Part shown: positions 17,301 to 27,237 of the stretch, in pieces | Layout: each line of letters starts with the position of its first letter | Numbering within the stretch: the first letter of the stretch is position 1 | From: Desulfovibrio sp. JC022 | Lineage (GTDB): Bacteria; Desulfobacterota; Desulfovibrionia; Desulfovibrionales; Desulfovibrionaceae | Assembly (NCBI RefSeq): GCF_010470665.1 | Contig: NZ_VOPZ01000003.1 | Location: 1 to 64,000 of the forward strand | Direction: 5' to 3' | Length of the DNA: 64,000 nt | Made by a program: the position numbers and the translations under genes | Notes under the pieces: model-generated | What the model was told of the DNA's origin: nothing | What the model saw: only the letters and a program-made list of their open reading frames with translations | The model's database searches: none

Positions 17301-17379
17301 AGGAAAAGCGATTATTCTTGAGGCACGGTACTATACTAAACGATATTATAAGTTCGAGGCAAGCATAAGGAATAATATA

Positions 17380-19572
17380 TCAGGTGGGCAGTTCCAGCAC
17401 GAAAATGGTTCCGTGCGGTTCAGCCGGTTTGACCCTGATGAATCCGCGATGGTCGGTCACGATTGATTTGACGATGGTCAGGCCGAGTCCGGTTCCGCTT
17501 TTTTTACTGGAAAAGTATGGTTCGAACATTCTTGAACGTTCATCGGCGGAAAGACCGGGGCCGTTATCCTGTACCTCCACCCTCAGCCAGCCGAGGGTGG
17601 CATCATGCATGGCGGTGATGGTGACAGCTGGCGATTCGCATTCATCCAGTGCTTCCGCAGCATTGGTGAGCAGGTTGATCAGGGTGCGGCGCATGGCTTC
17701 GCGGTCAAGTTCCAGCTGTGGCAGGTCGCCATCAAAGCTCAGGGACCATTCAATATTGCTGTGGCTGTTGCGGTACAGGCTGACTACTTCTTCAAGCAGG
17801 GGGCCAATGTTGTCCGGCTTGAGCCGCACTTCAGGCAGCTTGGCGTAGGCGGAAAATTCCTGAACCATCTGTTGCAGGTGTTCCACCTGAGAGATGATCA
17901 GGTCTGTACTTTCCCTGAAAACACTATCCTCTATTTCAGGACCGAATTTGCGTTGCAGCCGCTGGGCCGAAAGCTTGATGGGCGTAAGCGGGTTCTTGAT
18001 TTCGTGGGCAATGCGTCTTGCAACTTCACGCCATGCAGCAATGCGCTGCATTTTTTCCAGTTCGGTAATATCTTCAAATACAGCCACGATGCCGGTGCTT
18101 GATTCCCCGGCTTTGAGGGCCACTACGTTGACCAGAAATTTCCTGTGCCGTCCTTCCACGGTAAGGGAAAGCTGTCTCTGCCACTGGGAAAAGGGGCTGG
18201 TGGCCATGTGGGAGCGTGCCTCGGCAATAAGTGAGGCCAGATCACCTTCAGGCAGCAGGGCCAGCGGATCTCTGCCGTGCACAAAGCGGGCTTCGATACC
18301 CAGCATTTCTTCAATGGCTGAGTTTACGGTGCTGATCTTTCCTTCTTCGTTAAGGGAGATAACCCCGGCGGTGATGTTGTTGAGTACCGCTTCCATGTAG
18401 CGGCCTCTGCGTTCCAGTTCCTGATTCTGCTGGGCCAGTCTGTCGTTAGCAGTTTTCAGGCTTTTCTGGCTCTCTTCAAGATCTTCAGCCATGCGGTTGA
18501 AGGATTGGACCATGAAGCCCAGCTCATCGTCCGAGCGGTCTTCAAGGCGTACTGTAAGGTCGCCGCGGGCAATGCGCTGCGAACCCGCAGCCAAAGCCTG
18601 AATAGGCGCGGAAAGTTCTTTGGAAAGCCGGAACCCGAACCAGATGGAACCGAGGATAATCAGCAGGGTCGTTACGCCGAGGGTCAGGTAAAGGCTCATT
18701 TTGAGCGGATACTTCAAAGTTTTTAACTGTTTGTATTCATCAAGCCCGCGCACAACCCGGTCCAGCTTGTAGAGCAGTCCCTGTCCGATGTTTTCCCCGA
18801 TGATCAGGAATCCGGTTTTGCCATCGTCAACCGGGAGAATCCCGATGACCATGTCGTTACCGGGCATGGGATGGATGGTGGACCAGAAGCGGGGTTTCTT
18901 TTTCATGTCCTCCCAGTCAACCTTGGCGTTGATTTCAGCCCAGGCCTTGTCCCATGATCCTTGCGAATACCAGTTGATCTTCTTGCGGTCGGGCCGGATA
19001 ACCCCCAGCAGGCCGAGGTCATATTCCCCCAGTTTTTTACCGAGGAATTTTTTCATGGATTTACCGCCCCATGCGTAGCGGCTCTCCTTGATGGTCTCAA
19101 GGATGTTGTCGCCGCGCCGTTCTAAACCTTCCTGTGCCGAAGCATAAAAGGCCCTTCCCAATTCAAGGGATTGGACCATGGATTCTTCAACCTGATTCTT
19201 GAACCAGTAGTCCACGGAAATCTGTACGAACTGCATAGCCATGAAGAACATGAGCAGGGTCGGCACCAGTGAAAGGGACATGAAAGAAAGAACCATGCGC
19301 GTTCGCAGTTTGGAGCCCAGCACCCTGCGCCGCCGCTCAAGGAGCAGCTTGACCCCGTTGCGGACCACGATGAACAGGACAATGAGCAGCAGGATGAAGT
19401 TCAGGTTGAACAATCCCACGAAAAGATAGGAGTTGACCCCGATATACTTGAGCTGCACAAAACCCAGACCCACAAACACCAGCAGGCAGAAGAAGGCAAT
19501 ATAATATTCGCGCTGTCTGCGTTTGCGTTCTTTGGTGTCGGGTACACTGATTTTAATGTTCTGCTCGGTCAT
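17380..19572 (-). CDS. ntrY: NtrY-like membrane histidine kinase
   Basis: A 730-residue sensor with the NtrY layout: a basic cytoplasmic start, three closely spaced TM segments within residues 24-120, a periplasmic domain, a further TM near 300, HAMP (KELSAPIQALAAGSQRIARGD), PAS at about 390-500, HisKA with REVARRIAHEIKNPLTPIKL, and HATPase with the G-box KKSGTGLGLTIVKS. Start ATG at 19572 with AGGA just upstream. It lies 13 bases after the DUF4390 gene and upstream of two receiver proteins on the same strand, so it is the probable kinase for both. Confidence 0.92.
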   Translation of the reverse strand: MTEQNIKISVPDTKERKRRQREYYIAFFCLLVFVGLGFVQLKYIGVNSYLFVGLFNLNFILLLIVLFIVVRNGVKLLLERRRRVLGSKLRTRMVLSFMSLSLVPTLLMFFMAMQFVQISVDYWFKNQVEESMVQSLELGRAFYASAQEGLERRGDNILETIKESRYAWGGKSMKKFLGKKLGEYDLGLLGVIRPDRKKINWYSQGSWDKAWAEINAKVDWEDMKKKPRFWSTIHPMPGNDMVIGILPVDDGKTGFLIIGENIGQGLLYKLDRVVRGLDEYKQLKTLKYPLKMSLYLTLGVTTLLIILGSIWFGFRLSKELSAPIQALAAGSQRIARGDLTVRLEDRSDDELGFMVQSFNRMAEDLEESQKSLKTANDRLAQQNQELERRGRYMEAVLNNITAGVISLNEEGKISTVNSAIEEMLGIEARFVHGRDPLALLPEGDLASLIAEARSHMATSPFSQWQRQLSLTVEGRHRKFLVNVVALKAGESSTGIVAVFEDITELEKMQRIAAWREVARRIAHEIKNPLTPIKLSAQRLQRKFGPEIEDSVFRESTDLIISQVEHLQQMVQEFSAYAKLPEVRLKPDNIGPLLEEVVSLYRNSHSNIEWSLSFDGDLPQLELDREAMRRTLINLLTNAAEALDECESPAVTITAMHDATLGWLRVEVQDNGPGLSADERSRMFEPYFSSKKSGTGLGLTIVKSIVTDHRGFIRVKPAEPHGTIFVLELPT

Positions 19573-19585
19573 GGCGGTCCTGAAA

Positions 19586-20194
19586 TCAATAGGTGAAATC
19601 CAGCTGGTATGTTGCGGCCGGGATTACGTCCCATGACCAGAAAAAGAGGGTGTTCTTCAGCCATGCCGGAACTTCAGTGCGGTCCAGCCGGACTTTTAAA
19701 CGCAGGTTGTACCTTTCTCCCCGTTTAAGGGTGGACCATGGGCCCAGATCGAGGACAAAGCTTTTCCATTCATCACGCAGGAGGATGGATAGGCTTTTAT
19801 TTTTGAATATCTTGGCTCCCGGTTTTTCCAACACAAACTGGTTGGATAGAGAGTCGAAGTATAATTTACTACTGTATGTTTTGCCCGCAACCTTTGAATC
19901 CAGCCAGACGCTTTTGTGTTCAAATAGTGAGGCTTTGCACTCAAGTTTGAGTTTCATGCCGTTTTGCAGGGCTTCTTCCACCTGTGTGTCGGCGGTAAGT
20001 TCAATACCGAAGCGGGCCATGATGGAACCGGCCTGATTGTCCAGCACCATATTTTTGAGTTGCAGTGAGCTGGCCTGTGCTGCTCCGGGAAGGAAAAGAA
20101 TGAAAAAGCCCAGCCATAAGATCAGCCCACCCCACATAGTGAAGGTCGGGCATGCTTGCTGAGTCATGTTTATCATTGATCTTTCTGCTTTCAT
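19586..20194 (-). CDS. DUF4390 family exported protein
   Basis: A 202-residue protein with an N-terminal hydrophobic segment (GGLILWLGFFILFLPGAAQA) and the DUF4390 pattern: repeated beta strands, LKLECKASLFEHKSVWLD, LGPWSTLKRGERYNLRLKVRLDRTEVPAWLK and FFWSWDV. The family is found almost only beside ntrY-type kinases, and here it is the first gene of that operon, with GGAGG upstream of the ATG at 20194. It may modulate the periplasmic sensor of the kinase; its biochemical role is not known. Confidence 0.85.
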   Translation of the reverse strand: MKAERSMINMTQQACPTFTMWGGLILWLGFFILFLPGAAQASSLQLKNMVLDNQAGSIMARFGIELTADTQVEEALQNGMKLKLECKASLFEHKSVWLDSKVAGKTYSSKLYFDSLSNQFVLEKPGAKIFKNKSLSILLRDEWKSFVLDLGPWSTLKRGERYNLRLKVRLDRTEVPAWLKNTLFFWSWDVIPAATYQLDFTY

Positions 20195-20366
20195 TAGAAA
20201 TCTTTTCCTCCCGTTTCCGGGCTTAACCTATCAGCCGCCAACCATTTGTTCAACTCCATGATTGCAGTGCGTTACAATTGATATGAAACTGTCTTTTCAA
20301 GCCGTAATGATGTATTAATAAGTGATCGGAGCTATTTCGAAGTTATATCGGAGGTCCTAGAATTCC

Positions 20367-23300
20367 ATGCCTAATAAAATTCGCGAACAATGGAGCAGGC
20401 TTAATCGTCCGGGCAAAGCCGGGGTGATCATAGTCGGATTGCTTGTTTTTTATACACTTGTTGGTTTTCTTCTTGTTCCCTTTACCATCAAGAAAGTTGC
20501 CCTTTCCAAGCTGCCCCCGCTGCTGAACAGGGATGTACGTATTGAGCAGGTAGAACTGAACCCTTATACCCTGCATCTCTCCATTCATGGTTTTGAGATA
20601 GGCAAGAAAGAAGGGGAAGGGAATCTGTTTGCATTTAAAACATTTGATCTTAATCTGGATTCATTTTCCCTGTTCCGGCTGTCCCTGATTCTGGACCAGA
20701 TCAGAATTGTGGACCCGCAGGTGGATTTGTCTATTTTCCGGGGTGGGAGCAGTGTTTCTGATCTTATCCCGGAAGGTGACGTTGAAGAGCAGTCCGAGGG
20801 AGCAGATCAGGAAAAGTCTCTTTTCCCGTTTATTGTTCGTGATTTAGACGTAACCAATGGAACTTGCAAGGTTTACGATAAAGTTCGTGATGTGCGCCAT
20901 GAGATCGCCGGGCTGGATTTATTCGTACCTTTTACCTCTTCCCTGAGCCGGGATAATGATAAACAGGTGCAGCCGACCCTTAATATGGTCATCAATGGCA
21001 CGCCCTTTATTTTGAAGGGGCACACCCTGCCTTTTAATGAAAGTCTGAAGACCGAGTTTGACTTTTCCCTTAAGAATGCGCAGCTGGCTGAGTACTGGCC
21101 CTACCTGCCTATTTACGAGACGACTGAGCTTAAAAGCGGTAGTCTGAGTTCCGATCTGGTGCTTTCCTTTGAGCGCGGGGAATCCCTGTTGCCCAAGGTG
21201 CTGATCAGGGGCAAGGCCAATATTTCTGATTTCGATCTTGCGGCCAGAAAAGGTCCTTCCCTGCTTAAATTCAAGGGGCTTGATGTTGATGTGGAAGAGG
21301 TCAGCATTCTTCAGCGTCTGCTTAAAATTTCATCCATCCGTTTGAGTGATCCTTACCTGAAGGTTGGTCTTAAAAAAGACGGCAGCCCGGATCTGCTTGA
21401 TTATTTGTCTCCCTCAATTGAGGCCGGTAAGGAATCCAAGAAAACAGAAGCTGGAACCGAGGCTGAAAGCGGTCCTGCATTGGCTGCGTTGGTCAAGGAT
21501 TTTAAACTTGAGAACGGGCTGGTGGATTTTACCGACAATAGTTTAGGTAAAGGATTCAACAAGAAAATCGGGCCGATCATGGTTCATGCCGGGAACGTTA
21601 GTACTGCCGAGAACGGGGCCGGGACATGGGATTTTCGTATAGGTTCCAACTCTACTGAAATTATCAGCGGGCAGGGCGGTATGACAGTTATTCCCCTGTC
21701 GGTAAACGGTTCAGCAGCTGTGGAAGATCTCGATATTCCTGATTATCATGTTTATCTGGATGATCCCCTGCCCCTTGATGTTGCCCGCGGTAAGGTCGGG
21801 CTGGGCAGTGATTTTCAGTTCGCAGCGCAGAATGGTTCAGTGCGGCTGGAAAATATCCGGGTCAATGTCGATTCTCTTGATCTGCAACCCAAGGGCGGTG
21901 GTAAGACATTGATCGGGTTGGGCGGATTTGCCATGAGCAATGGCACAGTGGACGTAAACAAAAAATCCGTGTTCATAGACTCCATTGATCTCAACAAACT
22001 CCTGATCCGGCTTATGCGCGATAAAAAGGGTATTGACCTGCTTAAGCAGATTGAAAAGCATCAGAAACAGGTCAAATCCAAGGGAGTTGGTATTCCAGCC
22101 AAGCAGTCCGAAGAATCAACAGAAGCAGCTGATGCGGAGGGGGAGCCATGGAAAGTTACCCTGAACAGGTTCAACCTTGCTGATTCAGCCTTTGAATTAA
22201 CTGACCGGGCTGCCACGAAGAAGACGGTAACCAGTATCAATGACATCAAAATCGGACTCAACGGGCTGACTTTCCCGGAGAAAAAGCCTTTCAAACTGGC
22301 TCTTTCGGCTCTCATTAACAAGCGCGGTTCCATCAAAATTAACGGACAGGCCGGGCCGCAGTCTCTTAAGGGAAAGGGCAGTGTGCAGGTCCGCAAGCTG
22401 CGCCTGCGTGATTTTAACGGCTATCTCCCCCCGCAGATGCAGCTGAATATCGCCCGCGGGCATATTGATGTGCACGGGAACTGGAATTTTTCAGCGGCAA
22501 ATGAACCCATGGCTGGATACACAGGCAAGGTTCAGCTTAAGGATCTGCTTATCCGTGACAATCAGGGTAACAAGCAATTCTTCCATCTCGATGATCTGGC
22601 TGTGCGCGAAATAGATTTCCGGTCCGCACCGCTTAAAGTTAAAGTAGGGTCTATTGCTGTACTGGCTCCGCAGGCAAATCTTGAGCGCGAGCAGGACGGT
22701 ACTTTTAATATTGCCCGTATGTTGACCGGGCAGCGGGCTGAACCTGTGGATGAAGATGCCGTTGAAGCGCAGGCTGAGCAGGCAGCTGAAAAAGCCGAAG
22801 TGGCGCGGGCGGAGGGTGTTGCTCCTGCTGACGGAGTTGCAGAGCTTGAAGAGCCGACTGCCGATGAAAAGAAGGAAAACTTTGTTTCCGTAAATAAAAT
22901 TTTTATGAGCAACGGTACGGTCACTTTTAAGGATTACGCCGTGTCTCCGGCTTTTGAGCTGGATATTACCAAGATGCGTTCTGCGGTGCGGGGCCTTGAA
23001 CTTCCCCATGGCGAGCGAACCGATATTTCATTTAATGCCACCCTTGATAGCCAATCACCGCTGGTGGCTGAAGGTTATCTGCAGCCCACATCCGAAGGTG
23101 CGGATACCGATATCACCGTCTCCCTTGCCAATCTGGATATGACCCAGCTTTCGCCCTATACGGAAAAATTTATCGCCTATCCGGTCAGTACCGGCATGCT
23201 TAGCTCGGATGTAGGAGTGAAGCTGCGCGGCAAGATCGTTGCCGTGGATAATGTTTTTGATATCTACCAGTTTGAGGTGGGCGAGAAGGTGGATAACCCG

Positions 23301-24053
23301 GATGCTCCGAACATCCCCATCGGCCTCGGTCTGGCTTTGCTCCGGGATAGCAGCGGCAACATCCGGCTGGATATTCCGGTGGAGGGTGATCTTTCCGATC
23401 CTCAATTCAAGCTGGGCAAGGTTATCGGGCGGGCCATTGTCAACCTGCTGGTTAAGGCCGTTACTTCGCCCTTCGCCTTGATAGGCGCGCTGGTAGGCGG
23501 TGGTGAGGATATGGATGTCATGGCTTTTGAACCCGGCAAGGCTGGTTTTAAGGAAGGCGAATTGTCCAAGGTCGAGTCTGTTGCCAAGGCGATGCAGGAC
23601 CGTCCGGGACTCAAACTTGAGATCAGCGGATTCACCGCGCCCGAGGATATCCCGGCCATGGAAGAGGCCGAGTTCCGCAGGCAGGTTGCCATGCCTAAGT
23701 TTCTCGATCTTGAAGGCGATGAGAATGCCCCTGCATCTGTTGAAGAAGTGGTCGTCAGCGAGGAAGAGTATCCCGAATATCTGGAAGAAGCTTACAAGGA
23801 TGCGACCTTTGAAAGGCCTACGAACTTTCTGGGTATAGTGGTGGCTCAGCCTGTACCGGATATGGAAAAGGCCCTGCGGGATCACATCAAGATCTCTGAT
23901 ACTCAGCTTGCCGACTTAGCGCGGCGCAGGGCTGAGAAGGTCCGTACCAAGCTGGTTGAAGAGTCCGGTATTGAGCCGGGGCGTGTGTTCCTTAAGGGAA
24001 TGTCCGCTACCGGAAAAGGAACCGGGCCGCGTGTTGAGTTGGGGTTGCAGTAA
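20367..24053 (+). CDS. DUF748 / AsmA-like envelope protein
   Basis: A 1228-residue protein with one N-terminal TM (about 18-38) and a long periplasmic region rich in short beta repeats. The beginning (VALSKLPPLLNRDVRIEQVELNPYTL) and the internal DYAVSPAFELDITKM and GLGLALLRDSSGNIRLDIPVEGDLSDPQF segments are typical of DUF748 and AsmA-like proteins, now seen as bridge-like lipid carriers between inner and outer membranes. Two low-complexity acidic/Ala-rich linkers occur near residues 350-370 and 790-835. The last 60 residues (RRAEKVRTKLVEESGIEPGR) resemble an OmpA-type peptidoglycan-binding end. It is monocistronic, divergent from the ntrY operon. Confidence 0.85.
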   Translation: MPNKIREQWSRLNRPGKAGVIIVGLLVFYTLVGFLLVPFTIKKVALSKLPPLLNRDVRIEQVELNPYTLHLSIHGFEIGKKEGEGNLFAFKTFDLNLDSFSLFRLSLILDQIRIVDPQVDLSIFRGGSSVSDLIPEGDVEEQSEGADQEKSLFPFIVRDLDVTNGTCKVYDKVRDVRHEIAGLDLFVPFTSSLSRDNDKQVQPTLNMVINGTPFILKGHTLPFNESLKTEFDFSLKNAQLAEYWPYLPIYETTELKSGSLSSDLVLSFERGESLLPKVLIRGKANISDFDLAARKGPSLLKFKGLDVDVEEVSILQRLLKISSIRLSDPYLKVGLKKDGSPDLLDYLSPSIEAGKESKKTEAGTEAESGPALAALVKDFKLENGLVDFTDNSLGKGFNKKIGPIMVHAGNVSTAENGAGTWDFRIGSNSTEIISGQGGMTVIPLSVNGSAAVEDLDIPDYHVYLDDPLPLDVARGKVGLGSDFQFAAQNGSVRLENIRVNVDSLDLQPKGGGKTLIGLGGFAMSNGTVDVNKKSVFIDSIDLNKLLIRLMRDKKGIDLLKQIEKHQKQVKSKGVGIPAKQSEESTEAADAEGEPWKVTLNRFNLADSAFELTDRAATKKTVTSINDIKIGLNGLTFPEKKPFKLALSALINKRGSIKINGQAGPQSLKGKGSVQVRKLRLRDFNGYLPPQMQLNIARGHIDVHGNWNFSAANEPMAGYTGKVQLKDLLIRDNQGNKQFFHLDDLAVREIDFRSAPLKVKVGSIAVLAPQANLEREQDGTFNIARMLTGQRAEPVDEDAVEAQAEQAAEKAEVARAEGVAPADGVAELEEPTADEKKENFVSVNKIFMSNGTVTFKDYAVSPAFELDITKMRSAVRGLELPHGERTDISFNATLDSQSPLVAEGYLQPTSEGADTDITVSLANLDMTQLSPYTEKFIAYPVSTGMLSSDVGVKLRGKIVAVDNVFDIYQFEVGEKVDNPDAPNIPIGLGLALLRDSSGNIRLDIPVEGDLSDPQFKLGKVIGRAIVNLLVKAVTSPFALIGALVGGGEDMDVMAFEPGKAGFKEGELSKVESVAKAMQDRPGLKLEISGFTAPEDIPAMEEAEFRRQVAMPKFLDLEGDENAPASVEEVVVSEEEYPEYLEEAYKDATFERPTNFLGIVVAQPVPDMEKALRDHIKISDTQLADLARRRAEKVRTKLVEESGIEPGRVFLKGMSATGKGTGPRVELGLQ

Positions 24054-24060
24054 GAAGTTA

Positions 24061-24140
24061 GGATGCGCTTCGCGCTTTTGGGATGAAATGATTTCGCCTC
24101 CGGCGGGCAGAAGGCCGAGGGCCCTCTGCACTCCCCATTA
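24061..24140. repeat. Degenerate palindromic intergenic element
   Basis: Contains GCGCTTCGCGC (hairpin), then CGCCTCCGGCGGG, then a stem of GCAGAAGGCC with GGCCCTCTGC (one mismatch). The CCTCCGGCGG core is the inverse of the tail found in the three palindromic repeats elsewhere in the window, so it may be a related but diverged element. It lies between the AsmA-like gene and a small lipoprotein gene. Confidence 0.4.
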
Positions 24141-24226
24141 AGGCTTTGCCATTGGGGCCGGGGGAATTTGCTATAGCTAACAATCCGTATCCCTTTGTTG
24201 GAGTGGAACAATTTTGGAGGTATTTT

Positions 24227-24445
24227 ATGAATTGGTTGAAAAAAGTCGTTTATGTTTTGTGTCTGGTTGCCATGATGGCTGTTGTTTCCGGTTGTGAAGA
24301 TAACGAAGGTGCGGGCGAAAAGCTCGGCAAGCAGTTTGATCAGGCCATGGAACAGGCCAAAGACAAAGCTGATGAGATGAGCGATCAGGCCAAAGATGCC
24401 TACGAGGATGCCAAGGACAAAGCTAAGGAAGCTTTGGATAATTAG
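24227..24445 (+). CDS. Small helical lipoprotein
   Basis: A 72-residue protein. Residues 1-22 are a lipoprotein signal with lipobox VVSGC, so the mature form starts at Cys23; the remaining 50 residues are a highly charged amphipathic helix with Lys/Asp/Glu/Ala heptads (QAMEQAKDKADEMSDQAKDA). The frame opens earlier, but ATG at 24227 with GGAGG at 24216-24220 gives the signal peptide directly. Similar tiny Ala/Lys/Asp-rich lipoproteins are found in many Gram-negatives (entericidin- or YtxH/apolipophorin-like patterns), but I cannot assign a function. A strong terminator follows. Confidence 0.8.
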   Translation: MNWLKKVVYVLCLVAMMAVVSGCEDNEGAGEKLGKQFDQAMEQAKDKADEMSDQAKDAYEDAKDKAKEALDN

Positions 24446-24467
24446 TATTTGTCATTGAGAAGAATTT

Positions 24468-24502
24468 AAAACCGCCGGACTTAATGGTCCGGCGGTTTTT
24501 TT
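24468..24502 (+). terminator. Rho-independent terminator
   Basis: AAACCGCCGGAC (24468-24480 region) pairs with GTCCGGCGGTTT, loop TTAATG, followed by a run of seven Ts; ends the small lipoprotein gene. Confidence 0.92.
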
Positions 24503-24589
24503 GTTCTGGATTTGGGAAATTGACTTGTTTCCGGTTCAATGGTTCATTGGGCAGGTTGAGAATAACCGTACCATTTGGAGGAAATAAAG

Positions 24590-24871
24590 ATGGCTGAATA
24601 TACATATGAAAGTCTGGAAGCTCTGCTCAAGGAAAAGCTCGGTGACAACATGCCCGAGCGGGCCATGGAAGATATCCATGAGGCTCTGAAGATCACCGAA
24701 AAAATGGAAACCGAGGGCTGGAAGTTCAAGCTGGTAGACCTAAGCCGGGGCAGCATGACTGAAACCGATTGGCGCGCGACTCTCACCAAGGATGACAAAA
24801 AATTCTCCGGGCAGAGTGATCATGCGGCTTTGGCTGTTTGTGTTGCTGTGGCGGATGCTTTGGTGGGGTAG
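24590..24871 (+). CDS. Small conserved-looking hypothetical protein
   Basis: A 93-residue soluble protein starting MAEYTYESLEALLKEKLGDN, with GGAGG at 24577-24581 setting the ATG at 24590. It has alternating helix and strand (EGWKFKLVDLSRGSMTETDWRATLT), no signal peptide, and ends in a hydrophobic helix HAALAVCVAVADALVG. I do not recognise the family. The pattern of a ~90-residue alpha/beta protein with a GWxxxL core resembles small phage-ABA-sandwich-type proteins (the HAALAVCVAVADAL end is typical of such folds), which is only suggestive. It is monocistronic, ending in a bidirectional terminator. Confidence 0.75.
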   Translation: MAEYTYESLEALLKEKLGDNMPERAMEDIHEALKITEKMETEGWKFKLVDLSRGSMTETDWRATLTKDDKKFSGQSDHAALAVCVAVADALVG

Positions 24872-24898
24872 GGATTCTAACCGCAATATTTTAGGGCA

Positions 24899-24944
24899 AA
24901 AAAATCCCCCCGGAACAACCGTTCCGGGGGGATTTTCAATTTTT
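24899..24944. repeat. 46-bp terminator repeat, copy A
   Basis: Perfect palindrome AAAATCCCCCCGGAAC / GTTCCGGGGGGATTTT with loop AACC, A-run on one side and T-run on the other, so it can terminate from both strands. The 46 bases 24899-24944 are identical to 27238-27283. It ends the 24590 gene (+) and the TPR-metallohydrolase gene (-). Confidence 0.92.
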
Positions 24945-24956
24945 CTATCTGGCTAA

Positions 24957-27122
24957 TTAGTCTTCAAAATAGCAAGCGGTCTGATTTCTACACTCTTTAA
25001 TGAATCTGTCCGTTGCCTTGCGTAATTGTCGGTATTCACCTGCTTCGTCATGGTTTTTGTCAAAGTACGTAAAGGCGTCATCGCCTTCTTTGATAGGGAT
25101 TTCCCGGAAGCGGATATCGGTTGCCGGTTTGAAATCTTCACATAGGACACAATAAACGCTTTTTTCCGTAATATCGTAAACAAAGGGCAGATCACCGGGG
25201 ACCACGTTGATTGGAGCACACCCGTTTGTATCGCAATGTTCGAGTGTTACCTCGGACAATAGCTGCATCAGCTTCGGTCTGAATTCCTTAAGCTCTTCAC
25301 CGAACTCCGAAATAACAGCCAGTTCCGGGTGCAGACATGTGATTACCCTCAAGGTTCCCATTACTCCTAAATGGTTGGGGTAAAATAGTTCATCAAATTG
25401 GGTGTCCATGTTTACATCAAATTCTTCCGGACGGACCGAACCTATGTGTGGAATGAGCAGATCAATTTTATTCTTTTCAATATCGTAGAGCTGCCAGATC
25501 TCTTTTTTATCGGGGTCTACGCACGAAATTTTCTTTTTCTTAACGGTCTTTGTTATGGGAGGCAGCAAGCCCGTGTCCGCAGTGAGGACAATGTTTCGTT
25601 CACCATGTTCTGTTTTGACTTGAAAGTGGACACCGATGGCGTAGCGCTCAGCAATAGTGTCATTGTGGTAAGCTGGCAGTACCCGCATTACTAAATCACC
25701 TTCCTCATCTAGAGAAAAGTTTTGTCCGGGGCTGATGGGATGAATCTTTTGGTATTTGTTTTTGAACTCCAGCAAACTGCTTAGCTTGTTCATGGAACTG
25801 ACGTTCAGGTAAAAATTAAGCTCCTGTTTTTCATCTCTATCTCTATTGAATTTGTAAAAAAGCGAGAGCAGGGATTCGAAGTCCACAGTGTGGTCGTTGT
25901 GAGCGTGGGTGATGACGATATGCTTGATGTCTGCAATGCGCAGGCCTGCCCGGTGGAAGTTATCAATGAAGTTGTAGCCCGGATCAACCACAACCCCTTC
26001 GCCCTTGTGGTAGAGGAAATATCCGCCGCCGACAGAATCCTCGCCATTGATACCCGCAAGAATGGGGGTGTAGGAGTTCCATTTGCGCAGTACGAAGAAC
26101 AGGCTTTTATCCTCTTGAAGTGGAGGTTTGGCTTCTATGTGTTTGTCGATGAGTTTTTCTGTTTGCGACATGTAGTCTTTGAATTTATCAATGTCGTATT
26201 TAAATTTTTCTCTGGCGTCTTCCACAAAAGATTTTAAGACACCTGCGTTTTGGCTTTCATCAGTTTTTTCACATGCGGTGGATGGTTCTTGAGGGGGATC
26301 TATTTGTTGATCTTTTTCGGCTGATTTCGCCTTAGCTTTTACGTAGCTGAGGTCGGATGCATGTGATTTATTTTGAGGGTCTAATCGGCATGCTTCTTCC
26401 AAGTTTTGTATGGCTTCTGCTGTATTGCCAAGAGTATAGAGAGTAATGCCTTTGTCTCTCCATGCAGCTGCATAGTCTGGTTTTATTTTGATAACTTTAT
26501 CTAAACATTTAATAGTGTTTAAGTGATCATTAGTTTGTGCGTAAACAAAGGCTTTAACTCTCCATGTGTCGTAGTCTTTGGGCTGTTTTTTTATTGCTAT
26601 GTCTAAAATCTCGTGAGCTTTTGAAAATTCTTTTAATTCTAAGTAAACTATCCCTTTGTTTGTGTATGCTTTATGGTCATGAGGGTTTAATTCAATAGCT
26701 TTGTTGAAAAAGTCAAGTGCATTGGAGTGTTCTTCAATAGCTATGTAGCATAATCCTTTATTGTTCCATGTTCTATAGTCCGATTTGTTGATCTCAAGAG
26801 CTTTGTTATGTAAGCATATTGCTTGTTTGTAACTACCGTTAAAGTAGTGTGTCACTCCAAGAGCTTGAATTAAGAAATCATCGTCATGTGTTGTTTCAAT
26901 TGCTTCTTCTAGGAGAGAAATAGCTAAAGGAAAATTGTTTTTATATCGATAGATTTCACTTTCGAAGTATAGCTCATAGCTAGGTGCTATTTTGGCAGCA
27001 GCTTCTAAACCTCTATTTAGAAATTCAAAGCACTTGTCCATGTTAGAGATATATGCAAAGTTCTTAGCCCGATCACTCAATTCCCGCAAATCCTCAATAG
27101 TCTTCAGCTCTTTCTCACTCAT
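24957..27122 (-). CDS. TPR - metallo-beta-lactamase fusion protein
   Basis: A 721-residue cytoplasmic protein. Residues about 15-270 are six or more TPR units (NALDFFNKAIELNPHDHKAYTNKG is one of them); about 280-330 is a charged linker; 340-650 is a metallo-beta-lactamase fold with GVVVDPGYNFIDNFHRAG, the metal motif HAHNDH near 410, a later His in LPAYHND, Asp in LTADTG and a final His in YPNHLGV, so both metal sites look complete. The C-terminus (650-721) is charged with Cys residues. It probably hydrolyses a phosphoester or thioester, but neither substrate nor pathway is evident. The TPR half is clearly more A+T-rich than its neighbours. The gene sits between two identical 46-bp terminators. 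Confidence 0.85.
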   Translation of the reverse strand: MSEKELKTIEDLRELSDRAKNFAYISNMDKCFEFLNRGLEAAAKIAPSYELYFESEIYRYKNNFPLAISLLEEAIETTHDDDFLIQALGVTHYFNGSYKQAICLHNKALEINKSDYRTWNNKGLCYIAIEEHSNALDFFNKAIELNPHDHKAYTNKGIVYLELKEFSKAHEILDIAIKKQPKDYDTWRVKAFVYAQTNDHLNTIKCLDKVIKIKPDYAAAWRDKGITLYTLGNTAEAIQNLEEACRLDPQNKSHASDLSYVKAKAKSAEKDQQIDPPQEPSTACEKTDESQNAGVLKSFVEDAREKFKYDIDKFKDYMSQTEKLIDKHIEAKPPLQEDKSLFFVLRKWNSYTPILAGINGEDSVGGGYFLYHKGEGVVVDPGYNFIDNFHRAGLRIADIKHIVITHAHNDHTVDFESLLSLFYKFNRDRDEKQELNFYLNVSSMNKLSSLLEFKNKYQKIHPISPGQNFSLDEEGDLVMRVLPAYHNDTIAERYAIGVHFQVKTEHGERNIVLTADTGLLPPITKTVKKKKISCVDPDKKEIWQLYDIEKNKIDLLIPHIGSVRPEEFDVNMDTQFDELFYPNHLGVMGTLRVITCLHPELAVISEFGEELKEFRPKLMQLLSEVTLEHCDTNGCAPINVVPGDLPFVYDITEKSVYCVLCEDFKPATDIRFREIPIKEGDDAFTYFDKNHDEAGEYRQLRKATDRFIKECRNQTACYFED

Positions 27123-27237
27123 AATTATATCTCCCCGAAATTTAATCTAATATTTGCGCCTTGATATTGTCAGGATATAATTGTTGTTGCAAGTCTATAT
27201 TATGAATTAGCAAGTGCTTTTCCCAAGAACAGATAAC

